NCBI GenBank assembly: GCA_964019135.1
Contig: OZ025263.1
Span: 33,086,133 to 33,150,132 of the forward strand
DNA from: Arenicola marina
Lineage: Eukaryota > Annelida > Polychaeta > Arenicolidae
Length of the DNA stretch: 64,000 nucleotides
Direction of reading: 5' to 3'
Shown: in pieces, positions 23,401-30,075 of the stretch
How positions within the stretch are numbered: position 1 is the first letter of the stretch
Layout: each line of letters opens with the position of its first letter
Notes under the pieces: model-generated
Databases searched by the model: none
What the model was told of the DNA's origin: nothing
The model's input: the letters and a program-made list of their open reading frames with translations, nothing else
Made by a program: the position numbers and the translations under genes

Positions 23401-26276
23401 AAAGGAGGGGATCCAGACCCCCTGGCCCCCCCCTGGAGTCCCCCCCCGGGGATCCGCACTTATAAAAGTAAATGGACGTCTTTATTCCGTATGCGATGGT
23501 TAATAATAGCGACTCGCTGTGGTGGCGATTCGTACCTGAATGACAACGGTGGAACAATGACATAAACTCCCGACCGACCTTGGGTGATTTGCACAGGCTG
23601 ATATAACCTCCAAATAGGAAAATAAGGTGACAATGGCAAGGGACTAAGTAGCAAGACGCCATGAGTACGCCCCCCCCCCCCGTGCTCTTCATGAAGAGGG
23701 ATATTGCCCACATATATATGTAGGACTCGAGCGTAGTTAGTTGTATATTCAGCACGCTTTAACCACTCTTGGTCATATCGCGTCAATGGGAAAAGGAAGG
23801 GGAAGTGGAGCCATGTCCCTTGGGGGCAACCCCCTACTCTTTACGATGAAAGACCTGGGATCTTTATCCTGCGACCACAAATACATGGCCACAGCGAGGC
23901 TTGAACCACCGATCCACGTGCCGTTAGGCTCTCAGTTGGCCAGAGCACACCAGGCGAGCGCGCTCTAACCCACTAAGCTATCGGGCCGGCCCCTGGAGCG
24001 TAGTCACCGGACGCTGGACTAGCCTACCACAATCGTCACACGTCGGAACGCGATACCTACTGGGCCACAGGGTGACCCCAAGTGGTGGATTTCACGAAGG
24101 TGGTTTGGCCGACTACGTTGCTTAGTCGACTAATGTTACCATGCAATTGATGGGCGATTAAACCGTCTAAGCCCCGTAGCCGGCTAAACTATGGACGCGA
24201 AATAGGCCACAGGTGGTGGTTTAAACATGTGAATAAGGACCAATATTCGCAATATCTAACATTTAATATATAAACTAGGTCTAACCCTAGCCCTATGGGG
24301 ACCACGACACGCTACCGTCTATTGTACGAAGCAAACTAGTCAAGGGGCGATCGTTTCCCAACTTCGTGGGTAAAAAGTCCGTAGCAAATTTTGCAGGCGC
24401 AACAAAACTAGATAATGCGCTGATAAGTTTTCCATGTAATTTCCATAATTTTAGCATAAATTTGGCTTGCCGGTGGTGACAAAAAGACAGAATAGCCAGT
24501 AATAGGCGGCCTGATAGGCACGGCATGATCGCATTGCGTCTCTCGCCGGCGCTGACATGGTCAAGTGCAGCGTGACATGATGCCTAAAGCAGACGACATT
24601 TAACACATCTCGGGTTATTTAAACGATGGCGCCGCTGAGATAATTATGCACCATTGTCACCCGTCCGCACACGTCATAAAAATTAATAGCTATTTGTATT
24701 GTAGGAAAGTACTGTGGCGTGACACTGGGCGCATTTCTAACATTGATAACCCGGGTATCTCACTGAGATAAACCGAATACGGTCATAACTCACCGGTATC
24801 CCGCCCGACACTGCTTTCACCCGGGTCGGGTGCGCACATCCATTCAGTATGCCGTCCCATTCAAAACAGCACGATACATTCGGGATTAGATGGCGGCTGA
24901 TGGAACAGTGACTGTCTAGGCTGCTCCTTAATCAACCGGACATCAACCGGTGTGAACATTTCTGTCAGCAGGTCTGGAAGAGTCTGGGTATCTCGAGCGG
25001 TATACCGGTCCTGGGCCGAAGAAATGCACCGACTGACGGGCATGAAAATAGCTTGAAAAACGATTCCATGATTGTTTGGTTTTGAGAAGACGACGTTTTG
25101 CTTCTGTGGTCTCCCATTTAATTTGATTGTTCTGCCATGTCAGTACTTATATTGGACCCCCGCCCCGCCCCCCCCCCAACATATGATTTGGTTTGTATAA
25201 GAGCAGGAAACTATATTGGGTTTGCAGTATAAGACAAATGTCCTTTGGTTGAAGCCAAAATCGACAATGATGATGATGACAATCGACTATATAACTCAGC
25301 TGCAGAGAAGCAAGGTTCAAACCCTCGCAGCTGCAGAGAAGCAAGGTTCAAACCCTCGCAGCTACAGAGAAGCAAGGTTCAAACCCTCGCAGCTGCAGAG
25401 AAGCAAGGTTCAAACCCTCGCAGCTGCAGAGAAGCAAGGTTCAAACCCTCGCAGCTGCAGAGAAGCAAGGTTCATACCCTCGCAGCTGCAGAGAAGCAAG
25501 GTTCAAACCCTTGTAGCTGCAGAGAAGCAAGGTTCGAACCCTTGTAGCTGCAGAGAAGCAAGGTTTGAACCCTTGCAGCTGCAGAGCAGCAAGGTTCGAA
25601 CCCTCGCAGCTGCAGAGAAGCAAGGTTTGAACCCTCGCAGCTGCAGAGAAGCAAGATTTGAACCCTTGCAGCTGCACATGGATCTTGTTTTCAAGAAATC
25701 CCGTTTCATTGTCCCAGGAAGGATCCTTCATATGCAGCGTGGCCAAATGCACCCAAATTCACTTTAGCAAAGGCCGTAAGCCAAGCGCCAATGCATCGCT
25801 GTCATAGCGATCTTTCATTACCACGCGGCCCATCACATACCTTTCACTAGACGGACGTTAGCCGTTCTTAATTGGCAACTCTTATCCAATGAAATCTCTC
25901 CGGGGTGATTGCTTCAATCCTTTCTCAATGCCAGAGAAATCTAATTTCCTATTTCTTCGTATATTTTATTTGCAAACTTCGCCATGCTACAGCAACGGAC
26001 AAAACAGTATATGATTGGTGCTGGTATAACAATATCACCAACAAAAATACGCGACTTTTTGTAATCGTTATAATAATTTCAATTTATCGATTCCAAATTT
26101 TAGACAAAAGATTAAAAAAGGCTTCAAATTAGTCAAATTATATATAAAATTAACTAATAATGATGCTAAAATATATTACCAGTTTCGTCTTCTGCCTCCC
26201 GACTGGTTGGCTTAGAGCGCTTGGGGGTAGATTTCAGAATGCGCACTTCCACTTGCGGCTCAATAGGAGCTTCCAT
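1643..26276 (-). CDS. TRPC: TRPC-family cation channel gene, 17 coding exons, complete
   Basis: This is a canonical transient receptor potential (TRPC) channel, a non-selective Ca2+/Na+ channel of the plasma membrane that in this family opens downstream of phospholipase C. I joined 17 exons with GT-AG borders. Every junction is in phase, and the total of 3684 nt encodes 1227 residues plus stop. Domain order: a low-complexity N-terminus (about 1-126), ankyrin repeats (about 140-290), a zinc site H293-x3-C297-x-C299-x2-C302, the TRP_2 region (about 315-418), S1-S6 (about 430-800), a pore motif FWTIFG (750-755), a TRP box EWKFAR (814-819), a CIRB-like helix (944-955) and a coiled coil (about 970-1080). 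The length exceeds the usual 800-970 of vertebrate TRPCs and resembles insect TRP. The start is the first ATG after an in-frame stop near 26335. Family assignment is firm; the orthologue and its activator are not determined. Confidence 0.93.
2751..2930. repeat. Dispersed repeat, copy 1 (intron 16)
   Basis: A stretch of about 170 bp from tgtaagttagatatg to gcgtgtata is about 85% identical by eye to 18702-18868. Shared landmarks are catgccttgccaataa, tatttcccagaa and tttttccaagatgg. Family unknown. Confidence 0.75.
2969..3044 (-). CDS. TRPC: TRPC exon 16 (residues 944-969, CIRB-like helix)
   Basis: Acceptor AACCCAG|GAG and donor GGTG|GTAAGT. EVIKNIVDRFIQQ corresponds to the calmodulin/IP3-receptor-binding helix region of TRPCs ('Y----MK-LI-RY'). 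A Gly/Lys linker follows. It is only 76 nt but in phase on both sides. Confidence 0.82.
3213..3455. repeat. Tandem duplication, unit about 120 bp
   Basis: Two adjacent diverged copies in intron 15 share gatattggctggaaattaa and a ggttgtaccct/ggctgtaccct block. Confidence 0.8.
3659..3823 (-). CDS. TRPC: TRPC exon 15 (residues 889-943, C-terminal linker)
   Basis: Acceptor GTTGTAG|CTG and donor CAG|GTGCGT. It is a Gly/Ser segment followed by an amphipathic Met/Leu helix (LMLKTLATMNMADLDQHI) and a Lys-rich stretch ending EKYQ. The position matches the linker before the CIRB site. Confidence 0.85.
3885..4260. mobile_element. MITE-like TIR element, copy 1
   Basis: A 376-bp element in intron 14 with 28-bp terminal inverted repeats (start agttgcatatcgaact, end agcttgatatgcaact) differing at three positions. 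It has no coding capacity. It is homologous along its length to 9760-10148 in the same orientation. No clear target-site duplication. Confidence 0.8.
4277..4483 (-). mobile_element. tRNA-derived SINE, two overlapping partial copies
   Basis: A 3' end fragment (tattcaggacgctttaacc, 4286-) is followed at about 4335 by a second copy. The second copy runs to the A-box side but lacks the middle and B-box part (deleted after about 4453). See 57651-57901 for the complete element. Confidence 0.7.
4806..4870. repeat. Short G-rich simple repeat
   Basis: About six copies of a degenerate gggtgggacagggta-type unit in intron 14. On the G strand it could fold as a G-quadruplex (inference). Confidence 0.6.
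5105..5295. repeat. AT-rich minisatellite, about 21 bp
   Basis: About nine units of the type taatctacaataaattcaac in intron 14, ending 75 bp from exon 14. The apparent VDYVEFIVDY-type peptide on the minus strand is a repeat artefact. Confidence 0.9.
5370..5609 (-). CDS. TRPC: TRPC exon 14 (residues 809-888, TRP domain)
   Basis: Acceptor ATCTCCCAG|GAA and donor CAG|GTAAGC. An EEED cluster is followed by the TRP box EWKFAR (814-819) and TRP box 2 (VPFNLVP). A cysteine cluster (C854, C857, C859, C860) follows the TRP helix and could be a metal or lipidation site (inference). Confidence 0.96.
5700..6075. repeat. Tandem duplication, unit about 190 bp
   Basis: Two copies of a block with gttgatggtttatct and actgcaatgtgttttgtc in intron 13, at about 5704-5890 and 5905-6070. 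The copies are diverged by small indels. Confidence 0.8.
6197..6781. mobile_element. Inverted-repeat element carrying a SINE
   Basis: A perfect 31-bp inverted repeat (6197-6227 and 6751-6781, beginning ggttcagcgagcgttgcc) brackets 520 bp in intron 13. Flanking GC-rich sequence is also partly inverted. A SINE (6281-6533) sits inside. It is probably a non-autonomous DNA transposon. No coding frame or clear target duplication was found. Confidence 0.6.
6281..6533 (-). mobile_element. tRNA-derived SINE, near full length
   Basis: Read on the minus strand it has a tRNA-like head (agctcagtgggttagagcgc), a B box, and a tail ending in ggttgtatatgcaggacgc (complement). The consensus agrees with 57651-57901. 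Confidence 0.85.
7020..7790. repeat. Region rich in an ATTCCGGGAAT-type palindrome, with small duplication
   Basis: The motifs acattccgggaatgtt, ccgaatattccgcc and gagcgaatattacgggaatgt (7684- and 7734-) recur. The last is part of a 50-bp tandem duplication. Poly-C tracts at 7450-7460 and 7550-7563 accompany a ggacggatccaagagggg repeat fragment at 7347. No gene seen. Confidence 0.55.
7827..8028 (-). CDS. TRPC: TRPC exon 13 (residues 741-808, pore and S6)
   Basis: Acceptor TCTGCAG|C and donor GCG|GTGAGT. It carries the pore helix and filter (CFWTIFGMID, 749-758) and S6 ending in ILINMLIAMM (791-800), the hallmark of TRPC channels. The GVAAIIQ segment precedes the pore helix. Confidence 0.96.
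8418..8600. repeat. G-rich tandem repeat at the exon 12 donor side
   Basis: Units of the type gggggttcaagggagggggt repeat from about 8500 to the edge of exon 12, preceded by C-runs at 8425. They form a polypyrimidine/polypurine tract immediately downstream of the exon 12 donor on the coding strand. Confidence 0.8.
8602..8750 (-). CDS. TRPC: TRPC exon 12 (residues 692-741, S5 and turret)
   Basis: Acceptor GTTCCAG|GAC and donor GGCGG|GTTAGT. A phenylalanine-rich S5 (MFFFMFLFVFIMAAF) leads to FHNLYWYF and a Gly-rich turret. The cysteine pair found after S5 in TRPC4/5 is absent. Confidence 0.94.
8808..9667. repeat. 14-bp minisatellite, about 61 units
   Basis: A very homogeneous 14-bp array (cgttatggagcgcc / cgttatggagcacc) in intron 11, starting 58 bp before exon 12 in transcription order. 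The G/A variant at one position alternates irregularly. All plus-strand frames are open because the unit has no stop in any frame. Confidence 0.98.
9760..10148. mobile_element. MITE-like TIR element, copy 2
   Basis: Diverged copy of the element at 3885-4260. It shares cgtgtctatcccgggacac and tctgtcgcggcactgctac. The termini are inverted around a TTCCCGCCAA core. It lies in intron 11 just after the 14-bp minisatellite. Confidence 0.8.
10331..10872. repeat. Triplicated exon 11 donor region, interrupted by a SINE
   Basis: Three copies of a block containing catgcttattaaa and ggatcatcttggtgag occur at about 10331-10445, 10709-10795 and 10798-10872. The last includes the true end of exon 11 and its donor; the others are intronic. 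A SINE (10448-10686) separates copies one and two. Confidence 0.9.
10448..10686 (-). mobile_element. tRNA-derived SINE, internally deleted head
   Basis: It matches the family in tail, middle and A box on the minus strand. The B-box neighbourhood is shortened (gcgggcccgattcacgtgcc), so the head is probably dead. Confidence 0.8.
10840..10991 (-). CDS. TRPC: TRPC exon 11 (residues 641-691, S4)
   Basis: Acceptor CGCGCAG|AC and donor CTG|GTCAGT. RDTWDPYDPLVLAEALFAI aligns with the TRPC 'W-p-DP-----gl-aia' motif. S4 and the LGPLVLSLTKM linker follow. The last 33 nt of this exon and its donor are duplicated downstream in intron 11. Confidence 0.93.
11233..11341 (-). CDS. TRPC: TRPC exon 10 (residues 605-641, S3-S4 region)
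   Basis: Acceptor CTGTAG|GTC and donor GCAG|GTAAGC. It encodes a polar, likely extracellular stretch (VWNSLDYFSSRTNWIRLAGD...). Sequence is less conserved here, but phase and canonical splice sites support it. Confidence 0.85.
11660..11840. repeat. Dispersed repeat, inverted relative to 34418-34560
   Basis: Landmarks aatagtagaagggaatac, gtgacgtcaaatgggaata and aaacgcacgtgcttttac recur as their complement at 34418-34560. It lies in intron 9. Nature unknown. Confidence 0.7.
12460..12599 (-). CDS. TRPC: TRPC exon 9 (residues 558-604, S2-S3)
   Basis: Acceptor CTTGAAG|GA and donor AGG|GTAAGT. It contains ENWYNSMDFCMLILYITSF, matching the 'W-n--DF-ml--f--SF--R' signature of TRPC S3. Confidence 0.92.
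12786..13070. repeat. AT-rich tandem repeat (aatattatgaat type)
   Basis: About 285 bp of 9- to 15-bp units made of ATT, AAT and ATG in intron 8. It has strong self-complementarity (aatatt) and so potential cruciform structure. Confidence 0.9.
13149..13407 (-). CDS. TRPC: TRPC exon 8 (residues 472-558, S1 to S2)
   Basis: Acceptor TTTCAG|ATT and donor GTCG|GTGAGT. It begins with the TRPC-like LRSPIVKFWASALSY, runs into the hydrophobic S1, has a loop with one N-x-S/T sequon (NMTS) and ends in a second hydrophobic stretch ahead of the S2/S3 region. It ends in phase 1. Confidence 0.9.
13505..13688. mobile_element. Short TIR-like element (GGGGCGGATC family)
   Basis: Begins cgggggcggatccag and ends cctagatccgctcctgc, which are inverted relative to each other, about 185 bp apart. 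The same end motif recurs at 16980, 17438, 23068, 23270 and 36715. It lies in intron 7. Confidence 0.6.
13872..14030 (-). CDS. TRPC: TRPC exon 7 (residues 419-471, pre-S1)
   Basis: Acceptor TTGGCTGCAG|TTC and donor CAAG|GTAGAC. FAAHASCQKKLSTLW corresponds to the conserved TRPC pre-S1 'F-AH--CQ--L--W' motif. It is followed by a strongly hydrophobic segment (VMLLFLILLPIAYPFLAILYW begins about residue 445), the elbow helices before S1. Confidence 0.93.
14591..14767 (-). CDS. TRPC: TRPC exon 6 (residues 360-418, linker helices)
   Basis: Acceptor GCCCCCAG|TCT, donor AAAAGG|GTGCCT (a weak GT donor). It encodes LLDKVRDGEELDVLL and ends MARLKLAIHYKEKR, matching the conserved TRPC pre-membrane 'LKLAI-Y--K' segment. 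The acceptor tract is interrupted by a guanine, but the phase fits on both sides. Confidence 0.9.
14820..15008. repeat. C/G homopolymer-rich low-complexity stretch
   Basis: Alternating G- and C-runs in intron 5. No gene. Homopolymer lengths here may be unreliable. Confidence 0.6.
15323..15712 (-). CDS. TRPC: TRPC exon 5 (residues 230-359, ankyrin repeat, zinc site, TRP_2)
   Basis: Acceptor ATTACAG|GTACGG and donor AAG|GTGAGA. It contains an ankyrin repeat (DVTPLSLAATRNQFEIVKLL, 263-282), then H293, C297, C299 and C302 in the spacing of the TRPC4/5 zinc-binding site. The TRP_2 hallmark FYRAMASDAYLTLSS (320-334) follows. This is the most diagnostic N-terminal exon. Confidence 0.95.
16141..16262 (-). 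mobile_element. tRNA-derived SINE, 3' fragment
   Basis: It contains the tail and the agtggagccatgtcacc block, but stops at agatcgga before the tRNA-like head. Intron 4. Confidence 0.7.
16978..17225. repeat. GGGGCGGxTCCAG-family repeat relic
   Basis: From ggggcgggtccaggaattt to cctcaaaaggtgagg in intron 4, with long G-runs. It resembles 23265-23470 (shared ttcttcctcaaaa). A short second end motif occurs at 17438-17462. Confidence 0.55.
17281..17403 (-). CDS. TRPC: TRPC exon 4 (residues 189-229, ankyrin region)
   Basis: Acceptor TTTCCCAG|ATG and donor GAG|GTGAGT, both phase 0. The peptide (MVESLLPRSHPL...ITEIIIRHPKYEE) fits the TRPC segment between the first and third ankyrin repeats, including the helix before the 'HP' turn. 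It is flanked on the intron side by a G-rich repeat relic. Confidence 0.88.
17806..18520. repeat. 25-bp minisatellite, distal block (intron 3)
   Basis: About 28 units. On the transcribed strand each starts GTGGGAGG and ends CCATAG, so every unit reproduces the exon 3 donor context (AG|GTGGGAGG). Confidence 0.95.
18521..18871. other. Insertion splitting the 25-bp minisatellite
   Basis: 350 bp of unique-looking sequence interrupts the array. Its right half (18702-18868) is the dispersed repeat also found at 2751-2930. Confidence 0.7.
18872..19090. repeat. 25/50-bp minisatellite, proximal block abutting the exon 3 donor
   Basis: About nine 25-bp units, arranged as 50-bp dimers, run directly into the exon 3 donor. 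The repeat phase coincides with the exon/intron border. Confidence 0.93.
19091..19276 (-). CDS. TRPC: TRPC exon 3 (residues 127-188, first ankyrin unit)
   Basis: Acceptor TTTCAG|GAAATG and donor GAG|GTGGGA. It contains ERDLLRAMRYGDVRRM and a following VEDSRGQSLLMVAV stretch typical of the first TRPC ankyrin repeat. The donor lies exactly at the edge of a 25-bp minisatellite whose units each begin with a copy of this donor. Confidence 0.9.
19895..20175 (-). CDS. TRPC: TRPC exon 2 (residues 33-126)
   Basis: Acceptor TTCTGTAG|TT and donor GCC|GTATGT. It is a Gly/Arg/Ala-rich low-complexity segment with a short internal repeat (ALGGED, TLGGER) and several basic KR clusters. I see no known domain in it. 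It is in phase on both sides, and the open frame across its length, in contrast to the flanking introns, supports it. Confidence 0.75.
20960..21166 (-). mobile_element. tRNA-derived SINE, truncated in its head
   Basis: Tail to B box is present. The A-box end is replaced at about 21165 by ggggccgtattcataa, the terminal motif of the element at 34650-34836. Intron 1. Confidence 0.8.
22267..22395. repeat. cacccg hexamer repeat
   Basis: About 20 tandem cacccg units with cacaccc and caccag variants in intron 1. Not the animal telomere repeat. Confidence 0.9.
22740..23470. repeat. C/G-rich repeat relics with GGGGCRGATC ends
   Basis: It contains cctagatctgcccctgggg at 23068-23087, aggggcaaatccagaaattt at 23271 and ggggatccgcact at 23448, with long G- and C-runs between. 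This looks like two or more fragments of the family at 13505-13688. No gene seen. Confidence 0.5.
23735..23990 (-). mobile_element. tRNA-derived SINE, near full length
   Basis: Tail, middle, B box (ggttcaagcct on the minus strand) and A box are all present, ending at ggccggcccc. Intron 1. Confidence 0.85.
23995..25285. other. Intron 1 sequence without recognised features
   Basis: Apart from short self-complementary runs around ttagtcgactaa (24122-24133) I see nothing supportable. Short minus-strand open frames here show no family resemblance. Confidence 0.5.
25290..25676. repeat. 31-bp minisatellite of Pol III B-box-like motifs
   Basis: Twelve units, each with gcagctgcagagaagcaagg followed by ttcaaaccctc or a variant. 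Eight units contain GGTTCAAACCC or GGTTCGAACCC, matching the tRNA B-box core GTTCRANNC; the rest carry one substitution. It lies in intron 1, 0.5 kb from exon 1. No A boxes accompany it. Confidence 0.95.
26180..26276 (-). CDS. TRPC: TRPC exon 1 (start codon; residues 1-32)
   Basis: The ATG is at 26276-26274 and the donor is CTG|GTAATA. It encodes a basic, probably disordered leader beginning MEAPIEPQ. There is an in-frame TGA upstream and no other ATG between. It ends in phase 1, matching exon 2. It is followed by a 6-kb intron. A non-coding 5' exon further upstream cannot be excluded. Confidence 0.75.
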
Positions 26277-26566
26277 CGCGCTCACTTGTATGTAATCCTC
26301 ACTGGCTTCCAACCGGTAAACTAACCAAGTTCAAGTCAAGATGCTCGCGACATGATACCTGGTTCACGGGCCACTTCTCATAGGCTGGCACACATGGGGA
26401 GGCGGGACGCCCACGTTAACATAATGGAAGTTGATGACAGTTAATCTCGCTTCCTGTATGTATATCCACAGTTTCCACTACGTATGAAGGCCTATCTATC
26501 CACAGTCGTATGAAGGCCTATATTTTATAGGCTTTCGGTAAAGAATGGTCGTCGTTCTCAAAGGGG

Positions 26567-26578
26567 TCATATATATAC
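26567..26578 (-). promoter_or_regulatory. Possible TATA box of the TRPC gene
   Basis: On the minus strand GGTATATATATGACC lies about 300 nt upstream of the TRPC ATG. Position and sequence would suit a TATA element with a 5' leader of roughly 260 nt. No initiator was demonstrated, and AT-rich runs are common here. Confidence 0.25.
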
Positions 26579-26879
26579 CTCACCCCACTGTCGTCGAGGG
26601 ACAAGACCCTCTGTTGGGTAACAAATCCGCGGTCACAGCTTGCACGCGAGGGTGAAGAAGACTTCTAGAAACTTAAGATGACGGGTGCGGCGGACAAACG
26701 CCATCTATCGCAGATTCGTGCGCGTCGGTTTTTTTTTTTGCGGAGTGAATCACGTGATTTCACATCCGGGCTCTCAGTGTCGCGGCTTTAGTGGTCTCCC
26801 AACACACTCGAGTTTTCGTGGATTTAAAAAAAGCTAAGGCCGCCGCGTGTAGTGTTGTTGGCAGCGAGACGTTCCGTGA

Positions 26880-26990
26880 TGGTTGTGCGAGGGGATGGGT
26901 GGATGGATAGGTGGATGGGGGGACGGGGGAGGGGGGTGGATGGGCGGTGGTGGTGGGGGGGGGGGGGGTGGATGGACGGATGGGGCGGTC
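26880..26990. repeat. G-rich (ggatggatgg, gggg) simple repeat
   Basis: Interrupted G-runs upstream of the TRPC gene. Not coding. Confidence 0.7.
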
Positions 26991-27119
26991 GGCTCAAAGC
27001 ATTATTCACTGACACCCGAAGTTATTTTACCCGGCGACAGACATGGGGATCATTGTGGCAACCATGTCGTGTTGACCTCGAGGGCGGGGTCATCTTCCGA
27101 CGGCGACCGCTCAGGCTGG

Positions 27120-28300
27120 GCACCCATTGGTAGTGGGGCTACGGTGCGGTGGGGGTGGGAGTGTGAGGTTTGGGAGTGGTGGTGTGGGGGTGGGGGTGTG
27201 GGGGTTGGGGGTGTGCGGGGTATAGGTGTATGAGGAGGGTTGGGGTGGTGTTGGGGGGGTTGTGTGTCCTCTGAGACGAGTGTCATCGGGGGGCAAACAT
27301 GCAGAGCTCTCAAAAGGAACAAAGCGGTGGTGTAAAAAAGTTAAACTCTGGCAGTGGGGTGGGGTGGGGGGGGGCACAAAATGTAAAGGTGGGGGAGGGG
27401 GGTGATCGTGAAAAGCACAAGACATAGCCTGGGGTGGGAGTGGCAAAAATATATAAGCGGGATCGGGGTCAGATCGGGGTGGGGGGGGGCTACAAGACAG
27501 TTGGGGTGTCGGGTGGGGTTACAAGACATAGGCAGGGTGTGGGGGAGGTTGGTTTAAACGTAGTTTTATATTGCAATTGGAAATCAGGCAAGGCCTATAA
27601 CAAATTCCTCTTGCTGGGGGGGGGGGGAGTGTGGGTACAAGACATAGGCGGGGTGTGGGGGGGTTACAAGACGTAAACGGGGTGTGGGGGAGGTTACAAG
27701 ACATAGGCGTTGTGTGGGGGGTTACAAGACATAGGCGGGGTGTGAGGGGGTTACAAGACATAGAAGGTGTGTGTGTGGGGTGGGGGCGTTACAAGACACA
27801 GGCGGGGTGTGGGGGGTTACAAGACATAGGCGGGGTGTGGTGGGGTTGCAAGACATAGGCGGGGTGTGGGGGGGGGGGGTTACAAGACATAGAAGGGGTG
27901 CGTGTGGGGGGGTTACAAGACATAGGTGGGGTGTGGGGGGGGGGGGTTACAAGACATGCGGGGTGTGGGGGGTTACAGGACATAGGCGGGGTGTGTGTGT
28001 GTGGGGGGGGGGGGTTACAAGACATAGGTGGGGTGTGGGGGGTTACAAGACATAGGCGGGGTGTGTGTGTGTGGGGGGGGGGTTACAAGACATAGGTGGG
28101 GTGTGGGGGGGGTTACAAGACAGGCGGGGTGTGGGGGGTTACAAGACATAGGCGGGGTGTGTGTGTGTGGGGGGGGGGTTACAAGACATAGGTGGGGTGT
28201 GGGGGGTTACAAGACAGGCGGGATTGGGAGGTAATAAGGCATAGACGGCGTGGTGGGTGGAAGTCACAAGACATAGGCGGGGTTGGGGTTAGGGTTATGC
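27120..28300. repeat. G-rich VNTR, about 28-32 bp units
   Basis: Degenerate G-rich sequence, then from about 27490 units of ggttacaagacataggcggg plus a variable run of G and GT. At least 20 units. On the plus strand there are many runs of four or more G, so G-quadruplexes are likely (inference). Confidence 0.93.
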
Positions 28301-28309
28301 GGTCTGAAA

Positions 28310-29462
28310 GTATACCCCATACTACCTGTACAGTTTACCCCATACTACCTGTACAGTGTATCCCATACTACCTGTACAGTGTATCCCATGCGGTCTGTAC
28401 AGTTTACCCCATACTACCTGTACAGTGTATCCCATGCGGCCTGTACAGTGTATCCCATACTACCTGTACAGTTTACCCCATACTACCTGTACAGTTTACC
28501 CCATACTACCTGTACAGTGTATCCCATGCGGTCTGTACAGTTTACCCCATACTACCTGTACAGTGTATCCCATGCGGCCTGTACAGTTTATCCCATGCGG
28601 CCTGTACAGTTTACCCCATACTACCTGTACAGTTTACCCCATACTACCTGTACAGTGTATCCCATGCGGTCTGTACAGTTTACCCCATACTACCTGTACA
28701 GTGTATCCCATGCGGTCTGTACAGTGTATCCCATACTACCTGTACAGTTTACCCCATACTACCTGTACAGTGTATCCCATGCGGTCTGTACAGTTTACCC
28801 CATACTACCTGTACAGTTTACCCCATACTACCTGTACAGTGCATCCCATGCGGTCTGTACAGTTTACCCCATACTACCTGTACAGTGTATCCCATGTGGC
28901 CTGTACAGTTTACCCCATACTACCTGTACAGTTTACCCCATACTACCTGTACAGTGTATCCCATGCGGTCTGTACAGTTTACCCCATACTACCTGTACAG
29001 TGTATCCCATGCGGTCTGTACAGTTTACCCCATACTACCTGTACAGTGTATCCCATGCGGTCTGTACAGTTTACCCCATACTACCTGTACAGTGTATCCC
29101 ATGCGGCCTGTACAGTGTATCCCATACTACCTGTACAGTTTACCCCATACTACCTGTACAGTTTACCCCATACTACCTGTACAGTGTATCCCATGCGGCT
29201 TGTACAGTTTACCCCATACTACCTGTACAGTGTATCCCATGCGGCTTGTACAGTTTACCCCATACTACCTGTACAGTTTACCCCATACTACCTGTACAGT
29301 TTACCCCATACTACCTGTACAGTGTATCCCATGCGGTCTGTACAGTTTACCCCATACTACCTGTACAGTGTATCCCATGCGGCCTGTACAGTGTATCCCA
29401 TGCGGCCTGTACAGTTTACCCCATACTACCTGTACAGTGTATCCCATGCGGCCTGTACAGTG
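28310..29462. repeat. 23-bp minisatellite with two unit types, about 50 units
   Basis: Each unit ends in the palindrome ctgtacag. Type A carries tttaccccat + actac, type B tgtatcccat + gcgg(t/c). They alternate in irregular AB, AAB and AAAB patterns, with a few hybrid units (tgtatcccat + actac). All plus frames are open for over 350 codons purely because the unit lacks stops. Confidence 0.97.
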
Positions 29463-29704
29463 TGAGTGGAGGGGGGAGGGGGAGGGGGGTGGAGCCTGCG
29501 CCGCCGTATAATTTACAGGTAAACAGCGACCACTTGAGCTGTCGGTCTAGGAGCGTACTTCAAACAGGTGTGACGCCCCGGGATGTCTTCCGATGGCAAG
29601 TCACTGACCTCAGATTAAAAGTCTCTGCCGACTCACGATTCATCGATATTAAATGGATGGGTGGATGAATGGCGTTTTCTGCCACTTATTCATAGTAAGA
29701 GGCT

Positions 29705-30075
29705 TGGCGAAGGCACACCGCGGCACATGGTGAGGGTACACCGCGGCACATGGTGAGGGTACACCGCCGCACATGGCGAGGGTACACCGCGGCACATGGT
29801 GAGGGTACACCGCGGCACATGGTGAGGGTACACCGCGGCACATGGCGAGGGTACACCGCCGCACATGGCGAGGGTACACCGCGGCACATGGTGAGGGTAC
29901 ACCGCGGTACATGGTGAGGGTACACCGCGGCACATGGCGAGGGTACACCGCGGCACATGGCGAGAGTACACCGCGGCACATGGTGAGGGTACACCGCGGC
30001 ACATGGTGAAGGTACACCGCGGCACATGGTGACGGTACACCGCGGCACATGGTGAGGGTACACCGCGGCACATGT
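29705..30075. repeat. Second 23-bp minisatellite, about 16 units
   Basis: Unit of the type ggtgagggtacaccgcgg + cacat, with ccgcgg/ccgccg and ggtgag/ggcgag variants. Same period as the neighbouring array but unrelated sequence. Confidence 0.97.

Noticed and set aside
24293..25043. Minus-strand short frames in intron 1 as alternative TRPC exons
   Set aside because: No resemblance to TRPC sequence, no convincing paired splice sites, and not needed for a complete protein.
25216..25767. Plus-strand frame of 183 codons (REARFKPSQLQ-type repeats)
   Set aside because: Generated by the 31-bp B-box-like minisatellite in intron 1; no start context or splice support.
28192..29668. Three overlapping plus-strand frames of 370-460 codons with a repeating VQFTPYYLYS-type peptide
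   Set aside because: They arise from a 23-bp minisatellite lacking stop codons in all frames. The same peptide occurs in each frame with shifted phase, so this is not coding selection.
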